The translations under genes were made by a program, and so were the position numbers. Positions 44,134-53,322 of a stretch of DNA of 54,293 nucleotides are shown one piece after another. Positions within the stretch are counted from its first letter, which is position 1. Every line of letters begins with the position of its first letter. Below the pieces are notes generated by a model that had not been told where the DNA came from, made no database searches, and saw nothing but the letters and a program-made list of their open reading frames with translations. Origin of the DNA: Gammaproteobacteria bacterium (GTDB lineage: Bacteria; Pseudomonadota; Gammaproteobacteria; UBA5861); contig JAKSCV010000089.1 of the NCBI GenBank assembly GCA_022360445.1, positions 1-54,293 of the forward strand, in the 5' to 3' direction.

Positions 44134-44907
44134 TTACCTCTGCAATAAGACCGGGATCAGCTGAAAACCATCCAACAGGAGCTGCTGGAAACGGCTCGAA
44201 AAACCTTCCAGCGTCAGCAGCATGGCGAGAAAGCCCAGCATGAGCGTGACGGGGAAACCGACAGAAAAAATATTGAGCTGTGGCGCGGCACGGGTCATAA
44301 CGCCCAGAGCCACGTAGGCCAATAACAAAATCGATACAATAGGCACCGCGATCAGCACTGCCCCGATAAACATGTGAGACCCCCACGTCACCAAAGTCCA
44401 CCAGGCATCCTTGCCCAGTAGATCAATCCCCACCGGCAAAAGCTGGAAACTCTCTAGCAACAAGTGGGTGAGCAGTAACAGGCCATTCAGTGCCAAAAAT
44501 AACAGCGTGGCCACAATGACATAAAATTGCGAAACCACCGGCACATTGACCCCATTGGCCGGGTCCACCAGAGAAGCAAAACCGAGCCCCATGGACATGG
44601 CAATGTACTCACCGGCCATAACCAGCGCGGAAAAAACCATCTGTAAAACAAACCCCATCACCAAGCCCGCCAGCAGCTGTTGAATAGCGGTCAACACACC
44701 GGTCAATGAGATGATGTCGATATCCGGGGAAGCGGGAAGAACCGGGGCAATCACCACGGTGAGCACCAAGGTCAGCATGATACGAATCCGCACGGGCATC
44801 ATGCGCGTACCAAATACCGGAATGGCAAACAGCATCCCGCCAATGCGTAAAAATGGCCACAGGTAGATCCCGAGCAAGCCGCCGATTTCTGCACTCGATA
44901 GCTGCAT
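44134..44907 (-). CDS. fliR: Flagellar export protein FliR
   Basis: FliR is a 257-residue inner-membrane component of the FliPQR export channel, hydrophobic with about six membrane segments. It contains LWPFLRIGGMLFAIPVFGTRMMPVRIRIMLTLVLT and GEYIAMSMGLGFASLVDPANGVNVPVVSQFY. The distal ARAAPQLNIFSVGFPV and the tail near LLLDGFQLIPVLL are typical. It follows fliQ by 6 bases. Confidence 0.96.
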   Translation of the reverse strand: MQLSSAEIGGLLGIYLWPFLRIGGMLFAIPVFGTRMMPVRIRIMLTLVLTVVIAPVLPASPDIDIISLTGVLTAIQQLLAGLVMGFVLQMVFSALVMAGEYIAMSMGLGFASLVDPANGVNVPVVSQFYVIVATLLFLALNGLLLLTHLLLESFQLLPVGIDLLGKDAWWTLVTWGSHMFIGAVLIAVPIVSILLLAYVALGVMTRAAPQLNIFSVGFPVTLMLGFLAMLLTLEGFSSRFQQLLLDGFQLIPVLLQR

Positions 44908-44913
44908 GATCCG

Positions 44914-45183
44914 TTACCTGAGAGCCATCGGGATGCTCTCGAACAGCTCGCGCGTGTAGCTCAACAGCAACTCCAACATCCAGGGGCCAGCAAGAAACAA
45001 GGAAACGACGAGGATGATCAGCTTGGGGATAAAGCTCAGCGTTGATTCATTAATCTGTGTTGCCGCCTGAAACATGCCAACCAGCAAACCAACAGCCAGA
45101 GCTGAGAGGAGAATAGGTGCCGAGATCAACGATGTGACCCGCAAAGCCTGTCGGCCCATTTCAATCACCATATCCGGGTCCAT
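44914..45183 (-). CDS. fliQ: Flagellar export protein FliQ
   Basis: FliQ is an 89-residue subunit of the export channel with two membrane helices. The family pattern GRQALRVTSLISAPILLSALAVGLLVGMFQAATQINESTLSFIPK and the amphipathic LSYTRELFESIP tail are visible. It lies 68 bases after fliP. Confidence 0.96.
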   Translation of the reverse strand: MDPDMVIEMGRQALRVTSLISAPILLSALAVGLLVGMFQAATQINESTLSFIPKLIILVVSLFLAGPWMLELLLSYTRELFESIPMALR

Positions 45184-45251
45184 AACAATCTCCCTTTAAC
45201 CCCTTATCCTCAAAGCAACCGGAGCGACGCACCACATACCTAGCGCAGACG

Positions 45252-46001
45252 TTACGGTGCAATCCCATAAAAACTGGCAGCCAAGGTACCCATTAACAAG
45301 CTCCAGCCATCAATCAACACAAACAGCATGATTTTGAACGGCAAGGAGATAATCATGGGTGAAAGCATCATCATCCCCATGGCCATCAACACACTGGCCA
45401 CCACCAGGTCGATCACGACAAAAGGAATAAAAATAAAAAATCCAATCTGAAAAGCCGTTTTCAACTCGCTGGTGACAAAAGCCGGCATCAGCACAGAAAA
45501 GGGGGTATCACTGGGCGTCTGAATATTGTCGTAACCGGCGATTTCAGCAAACATGGCGATGTCTGACTCACGGGTCTGCCCGAGCATAAAGGCGGCTACC
45601 GGTTCTCGAGCCAGGGACAGCGCCTGTTCCTCTGTCAATTGTTCATTGAGATACGGTTCAATCGCATTGCCATAAACCTGCTCTATCACCGGCGCCATCA
45701 CAAAAAAGCTCAGAAACAACGCCAGACCTAATAGAATCTGGTTGGAAGGTGTCTGTGCGGTCCCCATCGCCTGCCGCAGAATCGCCAGCACAATGATGAT
45801 TCGGGTGAAGGATGACATCATCAACAGTGCTGTGGGCAACAGCGTCAATGCCGTCATTAACGCCAGAATTTGCAAAGTCAGGGTATAGGTTTGACTGCCC
45901 TCTGCGGTGGATTCAACCGTGACTGCAGGCAAGCCTGCCGCCCATGCCCCCATGGGTAAGAATAAGAGGAGCGTGCCGGCCAGATAAGACCTTTTACTCA
46001 T
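45252..46001 (-). CDS. fliP: Flagellar export protein FliP
   Basis: FliP is the main channel-forming subunit of the export apparatus, 249 residues with a cleavable N-terminal signal ([11 protein letters not shown]) and four later membrane segments. Diagnostic stretches are [42 protein letters not shown] and [44 protein letters not shown], followed by [14 protein letters not shown]. It overlaps fliO by 8 bases. Confidence 0.97.
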   Translation of the reverse strand: MSKRSYLAGTLLLFLPMGAWAAGLPAVTVESTAEGSQTYTLTLQILALMTALTLLPTALLMMSSFTRIIIVLAILRQAMGTAQTPSNQILLGLALFLSFFVMAPVIEQVYGNAIEPYLNEQLTEEQALSLAREPVAAFMLGQTRESDIAMFAEIAGYDNIQTPSDTPFSVLMPAFVTSELKTAFQIGFFIFIPFVVIDLVVASVLMAMGMMMLSPMIISLPFKIMLFVLIDGWSLLMGTLAASFYGIAP

Positions 46002-46446
46002 GACCTTCTCTCGCCTCTTTTTTGTTCAACAAGCCTTCCAGGCGTTCAACAAAACTTTTGCTGTCCAGTGTTTCACCCGGACCCAACGCGACCGGTGTTT
46101 GCAGAACATAAAGGCTGTTTACCTGGCCTGGGGCCACGCCCACCAGTACTTGTGCCTCGCCGACTTGCGCCAGAACAATTCGCTCTCGCTGACCCACTGC
46201 AAGGCTTCCCAGTACTTTCATGTCAGCCTGCCCGGCTGGCTTAAGAAACCGGGTACGCTTCATCAGCCAGAACAGTAAAACCATGACCAACAGCACAACA
46301 AGTAATCCACCACTCACTCGCAAGAGCGAGTCGAAGGCCAATGTATTGGAGTTCACAGCAGACGAAACAGGTGGTTCACTCGCCCAGGCCGGCTCGAACC
46401 AAACGAGCACCATTCCAATCAATAAACACCAGGCCATGAGTTTCAA
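45994..46446 (-). CDS. fliO: Flagellar assembly protein FliO
   Basis: FliO is a 150-residue helper for assembly of the FliP ring. It has an N-terminal hydrophobic signal-like stretch, a membrane segment ([20 protein letters not shown], about 50-70), and a small cytoplasmic domain with [32 protein letters not shown]. It overlaps fliN by 4 bases and fliP by 8. Confidence 0.93.
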   Translation of the reverse strand: MKLMAWCLLIGMVLVWFEPAWASEPPVSSAVNSNTLAFDSLLRVSGGLLVVLLVMVLLFWLMKRTRFLKPAGQADMKVLGSLAVGQRERIVLAQVGEAQVLVGVAPGQVNSLYVLQTPVALGPGETLDSKSFVERLEGLLNKKEAREGHE

Positions 46447-46955
46447 GTGAGATTCCTGATGCGCTCAGCGGGGCTGATAATATCTGTCAGACGAATGCCA
46501 AACTTATCGTTAACGACCACCACTTCGCCGTGGGCAATCAAAGTTCCATTGACGGTCACATCCAGTGGATCACCCGCCATTCGATCCAACTCCACCACAG
46601 ATCCCTGATTCAGCTGCAGCAGATTACGGATACTGATTTCTGTTTTGCCCACCTGCAGGCTGATTGTGAGGGGAACGTCCAAAATGGCATTGATGTTGAC
46701 ATCATGCCCTGGTGCTTTCGGGCTCACGCTTTCCAGTTCGGCCATTTCAGCCGGTTTCGCAGCATCGTCAACCTTGGCGACAGGCGCTTCACTCGCTGCT
46801 TGTTCTTCCATAGCGTCCGCCCAGGGGTCTTCCTCTCCACTGGCGGTTTCTTCCTGTTGATGGGTTTCTCCTTCAGACTGTTCCTTCAGCGCATCACCCC
46901 ACTCATCGCCCACATCGGGCGTATCGGTGCTTTGATCTTCGGTTTCGTCACTCAT
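46443..46955 (-). CDS. fliN: Flagellar switch protein FliN
   Basis: FliN is a C-ring protein involved in torque switching and export. The C-terminal SpoA domain (about 88-168) reads NAILDVPLTISLQVGKTEISIRNLLQLNQGSVVELDRMAGDPLDVTVNGTLIAHGEVVVV. The N-terminal half is an acidic, Glu/Asp-rich extension (about 1-85) that gives a 170-residue protein, as in several polar-flagellated gammaproteobacteria. Confidence 0.96.
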   Translation of the reverse strand: MSDETEDQSTDTPDVGDEWGDALKEQSEGETHQQEETASGEEDPWADAMEEQAASEAPVAKVDDAAKPAEMAELESVSPKAPGHDVNINAILDVPLTISLQVGKTEISIRNLLQLNQGSVVELDRMAGDPLDVTVNGTLIAHGEVVVVNDKFGIRLTDIISPAERIRNLT

Positions 46956-47995
46956 GGCGTATTCTCCTTAACAACCAGGGTTCGATTCGGTTCGACCGGT
47001 CCTTCCGATTCCCCGGGCGGTGTAAAAGTCAACTGATCCACGGCAATAGCCGCCTGTCCTTTGGCCGATTTGCCATACTTTCCTCGCAGCACAGGAATGC
47101 CCTCAACAGTCGCCAACACAAGGCCCGGCTCGTCGATCGCCAAAATATCGCCTGCTTTCAGATTCGCGAGCTGACGAACCGTCATTTCCAATTCCGCCAG
47201 TTTGCAATCCATTTCAACTTCGACCTGCTTCAGTTCCTGGCGTAATGCTTCATTCCAACGGTCATCTGTGTCGGCCCGGTCACTTTGTATACCGGCGTCC
47301 AGCTTGTCCCGAATGGGTTCAAGCAATGAAAATGGCAGGGTGATCTGCAGTGGTCCGCCACCGCCATCAAGCTCCACACTGAAGGAGCTGACCACAACAA
47401 TTTCGTTAGCGTTGACAATTGTCGCCATATTGGGGTTGACCTCATGGGAGAGGTACTCAAAGTTGAGAGGATGTACCGACTCCCAGGATCGCTGCATGTC
47501 ACCAAAGATACAATCCACAACCAAGCGGATGACTCGGTGTTCAGTGGGCGTGAAGTCACGTCCCTCGATTTTGTTGTAGTAGCGCCCACTGCCACCAAAA
47601 AAGTTATCTACCATCGAAAACACCAGCTTCGGATCAATCATAATCAAGCCAGTACCCCGCAATGGGTGAGCCTTGATGAGACTCAGGCTGGTGGGGACAA
47701 AAAGCCCCTGGTTGTACTCACCATATTTGACCATCGATACCCCTTCGGGGTTAACCTCGATGGGTTTACGGATCATGTTATAAATACTGGTTCTGAAATA
47801 ACGAACAAACCGTTCATTAATCATTTCCAGCGTTGGCAGGCGCCCGCGAACAATTCGGTCCTGATTGGCAAAATCATAAACCTTGATTTCTGACGTATCG
47901 ATATCGACCGGCGCATCGGTTTCGGACTCGACATCGCCGCTATCCACGCCATGGAGCAGCGCATCAATTTCGTCTTGACTGAGGATATCCTTCAC
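46952..47995 (-). CDS. fliM: Flagellar switch protein FliM
   Basis: FliM, 347 residues, binds CheY-P and sets rotation direction. The N-terminal LSQDEIDALLHG is the CheY-binding peptide. The middle CheC-like domain has RTSIYNMIRKPIEVNPEGVSMVKYGEY and FFGGSGRYYNKIEGRDFTPTEHRVIRLV, and the C-terminal SpoA domain follows from about 250. It overlaps fliN by 4 bases and follows fliL by 15. Confidence 0.97.
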   Translation of the reverse strand: MKDILSQDEIDALLHGVDSGDVESETDAPVDIDTSEIKVYDFANQDRIVRGRLPTLEMINERFVRYFRTSIYNMIRKPIEVNPEGVSMVKYGEYNQGLFVPTSLSLIKAHPLRGTGLIMIDPKLVFSMVDNFFGGSGRYYNKIEGRDFTPTEHRVIRLVVDCIFGDMQRSWESVHPLNFEYLSHEVNPNMATIVNANEIVVVSSFSVELDGGGGPLQITLPFSLLEPIRDKLDAGIQSDRADTDDRWNEALRQELKQVEVEMDCKLAELEMTVRQLANLKAGDILAIDEPGLVLATVEGIPVLRGKYGKSAKGQAAIAVDQLTFTPPGESEGPVEPNRTLVVKENTP

Positions 47996-48010
47996 AGATC
48001 CACCACAAAC

Positions 48011-48544
48011 TTACTGCATGACGAACTTGGTGAAAAAGACGTTGTCGATATCAACCTTGACGCCATTTTCTTCAAACACGACGCGAATTTCTTCGAGCAC
48101 TTTTTGCCTGAACGCCATGCGGCCCTCTTCTGAGCGGACTTCATAATAATTTTGACTGCCAATCAGCAAAATCATACGGCTGCGCAATTGCGGCATATAG
48201 TTGAAAAATGCTTTTTCCGTTTCGGGGTAATAGGTTAAAACAGAGAGACCGACCTGAATAAACCGCCGATGATCATGATCAAGGTTGACCGTAAAGTCCT
48301 CAAACTCGATATACACCGCATCACTCTTTGCCGGCTCAGGCGGTCCACTTTCGGTGGTCTGCGGCGTACCACCACCCGACGAAGACAGGAAAAACCAGGC
48401 TCCTGCTCCCCCCATCGCCAGCAGCAGCACCACCAAAATAATGATAATAATGAGCAGTTTCTTTGAACCGCCGGACTTCGACTCATCACCCTCAGTCGCG
48501 CCTTTCCCTTTTTGAGCCTTTTTGTCTTTTTTGCCTTTTGCCAT
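48011..48544 (-). CDS. fliL: Flagellar basal body protein FliL
   Basis: FliL, 177 residues, is a stator-associated inner-membrane protein. The Lys-rich cytoplasmic N-terminus is followed by a membrane helix (about 30-52, LLIIIIILVVLLLAMGGAGAWFFL) and a periplasmic domain with DFTVNLDHDHRRFIQVGLSVLTY and the ending DIDNVFFTKFVMQ. The frame opens at 48553, but ATG 48544, 9 bases after AAGGA, is preferred. First gene of the fliLMNOPQR-flhBAF run; preceded by a sigma-54 promoter. Confidence 0.95.
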   Translation of the reverse strand: MAKGKKDKKAQKGKGATEGDESKSGGSKKLLIIIIILVVLLLAMGGAGAWFFLSSSGGGTPQTTESGPPEPAKSDAVYIEFEDFTVNLDHDHRRFIQVGLSVLTYYPETEKAFFNYMPQLRSRMILLIGSQNYYEVRSEEGRMAFRQKVLEEIRVVFEENGVKVDIDNVFFTKFVMQ

Positions 48545-48593
48545 GGCCTGCATTCCTTGCTGTTACGATTAACATCACGTCTTGTCTCAATTT

Positions 48594-48610
48594 AGCAATA
48601 CGTGTGCCAC
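48594..48610 (-). promoter_or_regulatory. Sigma-54 promoter of fliL operon
   Basis: On the minus strand GTGGCACACGTATTGCT matches the sigma-54 consensus TGGCAC-N5-TTGCW with no mismatch, keeping the -24 GG and -12 GC 10 bases apart. Transcription would start near 48583, about 40 bases before the fliL ATG. Flagellar operons of Pseudomonas and Vibrio are known to use sigma-54 with FleQ or FlrC. Confidence 0.85.
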
Positions 48611-48683
48611 CTCGTAAAAAATTGTTTATTGAACAAAATCAGATGGTTAAAAAAATAGACGTCACAGAGAGGTGCTCTGGCTT

Positions 48684-48697
48684 GTCAAAAATTTGAC
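48684..48697. promoter_or_regulatory. FleQ-box-like palindrome upstream of fliL
   Basis: GTCAAAAATTTGAC has perfect 6-base arms (GTCAAA/TTTGAC) and fits the published Pseudomonas FleQ box GTCANTAAATTGAC at 12 of 14 positions. It is centred about 107 bases upstream of the predicted fliL transcription start, a fitting distance for a sigma-54 enhancer-binding protein. No fleQ gene is in this window. Confidence 0.55.
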
Positions 48698-48699
48698 CG

Positions 48700-48907
48700 C
48701 CTGGCCAGTCACATAGCCCTGGCGACGAAGAAACATCACCAATGGGTATCTGGTGTTTTTGGATCGACGGACTGCAGGAAAAACACATCACATTTTGGGT
48801 TGCCTACCGTCAAAAACAAGGCAAGAGTTGATGCGCACTCAAGTAGGGTTACGCGGTAAGGCCGACTCTCACTGTAGCCGGCTTACAATAGAAGGGGCGC
48901 TGCTCTA
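48700..48907. other. Spacer between fliK and fliL control region
   Basis: About 200 bases downstream of fliK hold no gene that I can support. An imperfect inverted repeat, GTAAGGCCGACT (48856-48867) with AGCCGGCTTAC (48876-48886), lies 22 bases past the fliK stop. There is no T-run on either side, so it is not a standard terminator but could stabilise the fliK mRNA end. Confidence 0.4.
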
Positions 48908-50782
48908 TCAGGCGTAGATATCAACCCCATCCTGAATCGTGCCTGGAATTACGGGAGCCGACTCGACAGCAAGCTGCTCATCAACGCCCCCATCTCGTGT
49001 ACTGGGACCCGTGCCTGGCGATCGATTGCTATCGCGCTCAGCCAACTCTGATTGAGCCTGCCCCTTGTTCTGTCCAACACCGACATCCAACTGCTGAAAG
49101 CCAGACTCATTCATCATATCTCTCAGACGAGGCAACGCGTTGTCCAGTGCTTCTTTGGCTTGAGCATGCTCCACATTAAAAATAACCCGCGCCTCTGGTC
49201 CTGAGATATCAATTTGTACGTCTACTTTGCCCAGTTGGGGCGGGTCCAATCGGATTTCAGCCTGATTCACACTGTTGCTCGCCAGCCATTGCACACGCTG
49301 GGAAAAAGCGTCTGACCAGGCTTTATGATTCACAGAAACCGGCAGGTTAAAGTGGGGGACCCGTTGTGTGTCGCTCCGAGTACTGCCGATTTCACTCAGG
49401 CTATCGTTCACCTTGCCTGACCCAAGGCTGCTCAGACTGTCCAAGGAAGCCGGCTGCGAGACAGACCTGGCCGACTCATGGGCTGTTGCGCGCAGATCAG
49501 TATTGACTTTGTCAACATCGAAAACAGATTGACTGGCATTATCAGCCGTCAACCCAGAAGCGGAATGACCCGGCTGATTATGATCAGGTCCTGTCGACAC
49601 CAATTGAGAACCGTTTTGATTGATATACGATTGGGCTTGTGGCGATTCTGGCATCCGAGCCACATTTTGTGCAGCAGCGACTGGCTCAGCGGCACCATTC
49701 ACAGGGTTCCCTGTGGGGATGATCTGACGAAAGCCTGGCTCCCATCCCGCTGAAGTTGGGCGATCTCCGGAAAGGGGCACACTGTTCGCTGTATACTCAG
49801 GCTGCCCCGCTTTCATCATACTTTCGGGCAACGCCACAGTGACGCCAGATGTGGCTGGGGTATTCGTCGCCCCCGGTCCACCCGGTTGCCTCGGCCTGGC
49901 AAGCGATTCGGCGGGGTGCTCACGGCCTATCTCAGCCTGAGTCGTCTCGGCTGATATATCGGGCGGTATCGCCACTCCCCGTGCAGCATTCTGACGATTG
50001 GCCGTAGGTGCCTCGGTCACCGGTACCGCACGATGGGCCTGATGACTTTGAAAAGGCGCTTCTATTCGAGTCTCCGCTTCTGTCAAACCGGAAGCCACAT
50101 TCCCCTGAACGGCTACCTGTACTCCTGGAAGTGGGGCTTTGGCCTCTGTCTGGTTGTTCATCTGGTAGTTCAGTGACTCCACATCCGCCGTCTGCCGACT
50201 GACCGATTCGTTGAGCAAACTCACCTGAGCTGCGCTCATACCAGAGTCAGAGGCAGGAGAAACCACTTGAGTTGGCACATTCTGTTCTGTCACGGAACGT
50301 GGACTGACTGACGGACCCGGTTGTCCAGTGCTTTGCGGGTGTAGCAAGGCTGACCCTGCTCCTGGACCCAGCACTCGATACGCCTCAGATAATATTGGAG
50401 ACTCATTTGTCTGCAAGCTTTGTTGTGCGGGCGGCAAGAGACTTCCGCTCGCGTTTAAGGCCACCTCCATCGTTGAAGGTGTTCTCTCAGTGGCATAAGA
50501 CAGCCTCTGCTCATCAACCCCGCCCGGCTTGTTAAGGTCTGTAACGGGTGATTGCTGCGGGGTATGCGCATTCCAATCAAACCCCAGATCAACCTTATCA
50601 AGTTGTTGATGATATTTAACTTCCAGGCCCTCTTGTGAGTACCCTTGGGAAGAAATTGCCTGATTAAGCAAATGACTGAAAAAGGCGCTACCTTCCGAGC
50701 CCGGAAAGGATTCCTGTGCCAACGGTGGCATCAAGAAACCCGGTAAGGCGTGATTTGTTATTGTTGACGCACCTTCTTGCAT
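48908..50782 (-). CDS. fliK: Flagellar hook-length control protein FliK
   Basis: FliK is the secreted ruler that measures the hook and triggers the FlhB switch. The start is ATG 50782 (MQEGASTITNH), 7 bases after an AGGGAG site; the open frame extends further upstream but that part is not typical. The 624-residue protein has a long Gln/Ser/Pro/Thr-rich disordered region (about 1-500) and a conserved C-terminal domain (about 500-600) with WLASNSVNQAEIRLDPPQLGKVDVQIDISGPEARVIF. The low-complexity part makes length and sequence variable among relatives. It lies upstream of fliL on the same strand with its own sigma-54 promoter. Confidence 0.93.
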   Translation of the reverse strand: MQEGASTITNHALPGFLMPPLAQESFPGSEGSAFFSHLLNQAISSQGYSQEGLEVKYHQQLDKVDLGFDWNAHTPQQSPVTDLNKPGGVDEQRLSYATERTPSTMEVALNASGSLLPPAQQSLQTNESPILSEAYRVLGPGAGSALLHPQSTGQPGPSVSPRSVTEQNVPTQVVSPASDSGMSAAQVSLLNESVSRQTADVESLNYQMNNQTEAKAPLPGVQVAVQGNVASGLTEAETRIEAPFQSHQAHRAVPVTEAPTANRQNAARGVAIPPDISAETTQAEIGREHPAESLARPRQPGGPGATNTPATSGVTVALPESMMKAGQPEYTANSVPLSGDRPTSAGWEPGFRQIIPTGNPVNGAAEPVAAAQNVARMPESPQAQSYINQNGSQLVSTGPDHNQPGHSASGLTADNASQSVFDVDKVNTDLRATAHESARSVSQPASLDSLSSLGSGKVNDSLSEIGSTRSDTQRVPHFNLPVSVNHKAWSDAFSQRVQWLASNSVNQAEIRLDPPQLGKVDVQIDISGPEARVIFNVEHAQAKEALDNALPRLRDMMNESGFQQLDVGVGQNKGQAQSELAERDSNRSPGTGPSTRDGGVDEQLAVESAPVIPGTIQDGVDIYA

Positions 50783-50824
50783 GGTACAACTCCCTGTATC
50801 CATTATTTTTCTTAGCGGGAAAAA

Positions 50825-50841
50825 AGCAATTATTAAGCCAG
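50825..50841 (-). promoter_or_regulatory. Sigma-54 promoter of fliK
   Basis: On the minus strand CTGGCTTAATAATTGCT carries TGGC at -24 and TTGCT at -12 with the required 10-base spacing between GG and GC. Transcription would start near 50813, about 30 bases before the preferred fliK ATG, which supports that start over the longer frame. No FleQ-like palindrome was seen nearby. Confidence 0.75.
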
Positions 50842-51067
50842 CTTGAAAAATCCAGAGACTGAGGTACCCGAAAGCTTGTGCAACTGGCATGATAGAAAAA
50901 TAAAAACAACGTTAGAGCCTTTGCTTTGGCCACCACAACGGGACCGCTGTCTGACCCAAGGCTTTAACCTCTACTTAAAAATCGTTTAGCCGTGCACTGC
51001 ACGTTCGCGCCCTAAATCACAGGGGCTCACATCACCCGCTGGCACAGGCGGGTCCACTGGAGGACAT

Positions 51068-52309
51068 GTGTCATTACTTAGCTTGGTTCAACGCCGTCTC
51101 AGTATTGTGATGATTCTGATTGCAGGCGGTATTCTTGCCCAGGTACTCAGGACATCCACTGCCGCCATCGCGCCGGATTTAATGCGTGATATTGGCTTCT
51201 CCCCCGATGCGCTCGGGGTTTTAACAGGTGTTTTTTTCCTCACCCAGGCCTTGATGCAAATCCCGGTTGGCATTCTCATCGACCGCTTTGGTGGGCGTCT
51301 GACGATCAGTGGGCTTTACACCATTGCCGTTGTCGGCGCACTGATTTTTGCGGTCTCAGAAACGTTTAGCGGGTTGACGCTGGCCCGTGTGTTAATGGCA
51401 ATCGGTATTTCCGGGGCAATCATTGGCGCTTTTGTGGTCCTGGAGAGCTGGTTTTCCAGCGATAAGCTTCCACAAATGGCCGCCTTGCAGATTTCTGCCG
51501 GACAAATCGGTGTGCTGTTGGCAACCGCACCACTGGCCTTTGCTTCTGAACTCTTTGGCTGGCGCAATGTATTTCTGGGCTTATCCATTATCACGGCGGT
51601 TATGGTGCTGTCGATTTTTTCCATCCTCAGGGATGCGCCACCAGATCACCCCATCAGCGCCTCTAAGCAGGAGTCCCTCAAAGAAAATCTGAATGGCGTG
51701 CTGGCGGTTTTTCGCAACCGCTATGCCCCATTTTTCTTTGTAATGGTGTTTGTTGCTAATCCCGTTGTGGTCTGTGTCTTGACATTACTGGGAGGACCTT
51801 TTTTGTTTGACACCTATCAACTCGGCGCAGTGGAGCGTGGCCATGTGCTCTTTGGCATGGGAGCCACCGCAATGCTTTCGCCTTTGCTGTTTGGCCAGCT
51901 ACAACGGTGGTTCAGCATTCGGCAGTTAGTACGAGGGGGAGCCGTTTATGCGGCCGCCATCTGCCTGGGATTGGCACTCATACCTTCCGCCCCTTTGTGG
52001 CTGACAAGCCTGCTGATGATTATGCTCGGCTTTTCAGGGGGCTACGCTGTTCTGATTTTTACCGATGGCCGCCGCTACTTTCCCGCTCATTTAGCCGGGC
52101 GCTCAATGACAGCCTTGAATATGGCCCAGATGTCAGGCATGGCGGCTATTCAGTTTGCCGCCGGCTTTTTTCTCAGCTTATTCCCATTGACGGGTGGCCA
52201 CCCCTCGCTGTTGGCGTACCGGGCAACCTTTACACTCCTGGCCGTGATCGTGTTATCCGCTTACCTGATCTACCGGCGTATTCCGCCTCTGACAACCAAC
52301 TCCGGCTAA
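51068..52309 (+). CDS. Major facilitator superfamily transporter
   Basis: This 413-residue transporter has 12 predicted membrane segments. The MFS loop 2-3 signature appears as GILIDRFGGRLTISGL, and the N-terminal TSTAAIAPDLMRDIGFSPDALGVLTGVFFLTQALMQIPVG is typical of the nitrate/sialate-like and drug-efflux-like MFS branches. The substrate is unknown. The GTG start follows GGAGG by 5 bases. It ends overlapping the convergent luciferase-like gene by 4 bases (CTAA). Confidence 0.9.
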   Translation: MSLLSLVQRRLSIVMILIAGGILAQVLRTSTAAIAPDLMRDIGFSPDALGVLTGVFFLTQALMQIPVGILIDRFGGRLTISGLYTIAVVGALIFAVSETFSGLTLARVLMAIGISGAIIGAFVVLESWFSSDKLPQMAALQISAGQIGVLLATAPLAFASELFGWRNVFLGLSIITAVMVLSIFSILRDAPPDHPISASKQESLKENLNGVLAVFRNRYAPFFFVMVFVANPVVVCVLTLLGGPFLFDTYQLGAVERGHVLFGMGATAMLSPLLFGQLQRWFSIRQLVRGGAVYAAAICLGLALIPSAPLWLTSLLMIMLGFSGGYAVLIFTDGRRYFPAHLAGRSMTALNMAQMSGMAAIQFAAGFFLSLFPLTGGHPSLLAYRATFTLLAVIVLSAYLIYRRIPPLTTNSG

Positions 52310-53322
52310 CCCCGTGTGATTTGCTGTAAGGCCTGGATCATCTGCTGTTTGGCTTCACCTTCGGCAAAATTAAAGTCGCCCGATGTTCGGTCAATCACAT
52401 CACCATAGCGTTTTTTAATGCCCGCCACGACGTCACCAGGCTCTGCAACGATAGCAATCTTGTTCAGCAAAGCCTCCTCAATCTGTCCGCCCATTTCATC
52501 CCATAATCCTTTTTTGGACATGGCATTCAGTTCACCTTGCAGACCCGGGTAACCTTCGATTTCTAACACGCCTTCGTAGGCGGGCGTGGAGGCATAAAAC
52601 GCGATGCGCTTGCAGGCGGCCACTCGGTTTTGTTGAAACTCATCCTCATTACGGCCGGAGATCACAAAAGGGTTAAACGCAATTTCAAACTGTGCTCGCG
52701 TGCGGCCACTGACAGCCAGGCCCTTTTCCAGGTTTGGGAGGGTCACTTCACGCATGTATTTTTCGGTGGTAAATGAGTGAGCGATCACCCCATCAGCCAC
52801 TTCGCCGGCAGTTTGACACATCAGCGGACCTACCGCCGCGATGACGATGCGGGGCTTCCCGTAGGGAGAAGCTGGCGCAGAGAACATGGGTGTCATTAAA
52901 GTATGCGTATAAAACTCGCCTTGGAAGTCCAGTGGCTTGCCAGCATACCAGCTATCCCAAATGGCATGAATGGCCTGGAGCAACTCTTTCATTTTCCGAG
53001 CCGGGGCGCCCCAAGGCATGCTGAAACGCTTGGTGATATGCGCCTTGACTTGTGATCCCAAGCCCAATGTAAAACGCCCTTGGGAAAAGACATTCAAATC
53101 ATGCGCAACACTGGCCAACGTCAGTGGGCTGCGGCCGAACCCAACAGCAATGCCCGTACGTAATTCCAGTTTTTTACTGTGCTCTGCAACCAGTGTTAAG
53201 GGTAAAAAAGGATCGTTGTAAAGCTCCGTACTGCGAATACCATCAAATCCCATGTTTTCGTAATAAGTTGCACCGTCCAATGCCGTGGCTAGTTCATTAC
53301 TCAAATCACCATCAACCTTCAT
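52306..53322 (-). CDS. Luciferase-like (LLM class) flavin-dependent oxidoreductase
   Basis: This 338-residue TIM-barrel oxidoreductase is of the bacterial luciferase/F420-dependent superfamily. Typical stretches are GFDGIRSTELYNDPFLPLTLVAEHSKKLELRTGIAVGFGRSPLTLASVAHDLNVFSQGRFTLGLGSQV, PRIVIAAVGPLMCQTAGEVADGVIAHSF, and SGRTRAQFEIAFNPFVISGR. It resembles the TIGR03617-type group first defined in F420-using actinobacteria. Whether this one uses F420 or FMN cannot be decided from the sequence; no F420 biosynthesis gene is in the window. The substrate is unknown. Confidence 0.88.
   Translation of the reverse strand: MKVDGDLSNELATALDGATYYENMGFDGIRSTELYNDPFLPLTLVAEHSKKLELRTGIAVGFGRSPLTLASVAHDLNVFSQGRFTLGLGSQVKAHITKRFSMPWGAPARKMKELLQAIHAIWDSWYAGKPLDFQGEFYTHTLMTPMFSAPASPYGKPRIVIAAVGPLMCQTAGEVADGVIAHSFTTEKYMREVTLPNLEKGLAVSGRTRAQFEIAFNPFVISGRNEDEFQQNRVAACKRIAFYASTPAYEGVLEIEGYPGLQGELNAMSKKGLWDEMGGQIEEALLNKIAIVAEPGDVVAGIKKRYGDVIDRTSGDFNFAEGEAKQQMIQALQQITRG

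Noticed and set aside
44132-44401. N-terminal extension of flhB
   Set aside because: It is the fliR coding region read in another frame; the normal FlhB start lies at 44131.
50783-50890. N-terminal extension of fliK with a hydrophobic stretch
   Set aside because: A sigma-54 promoter lies inside it and the downstream ATG has a far better ribosome binding site.
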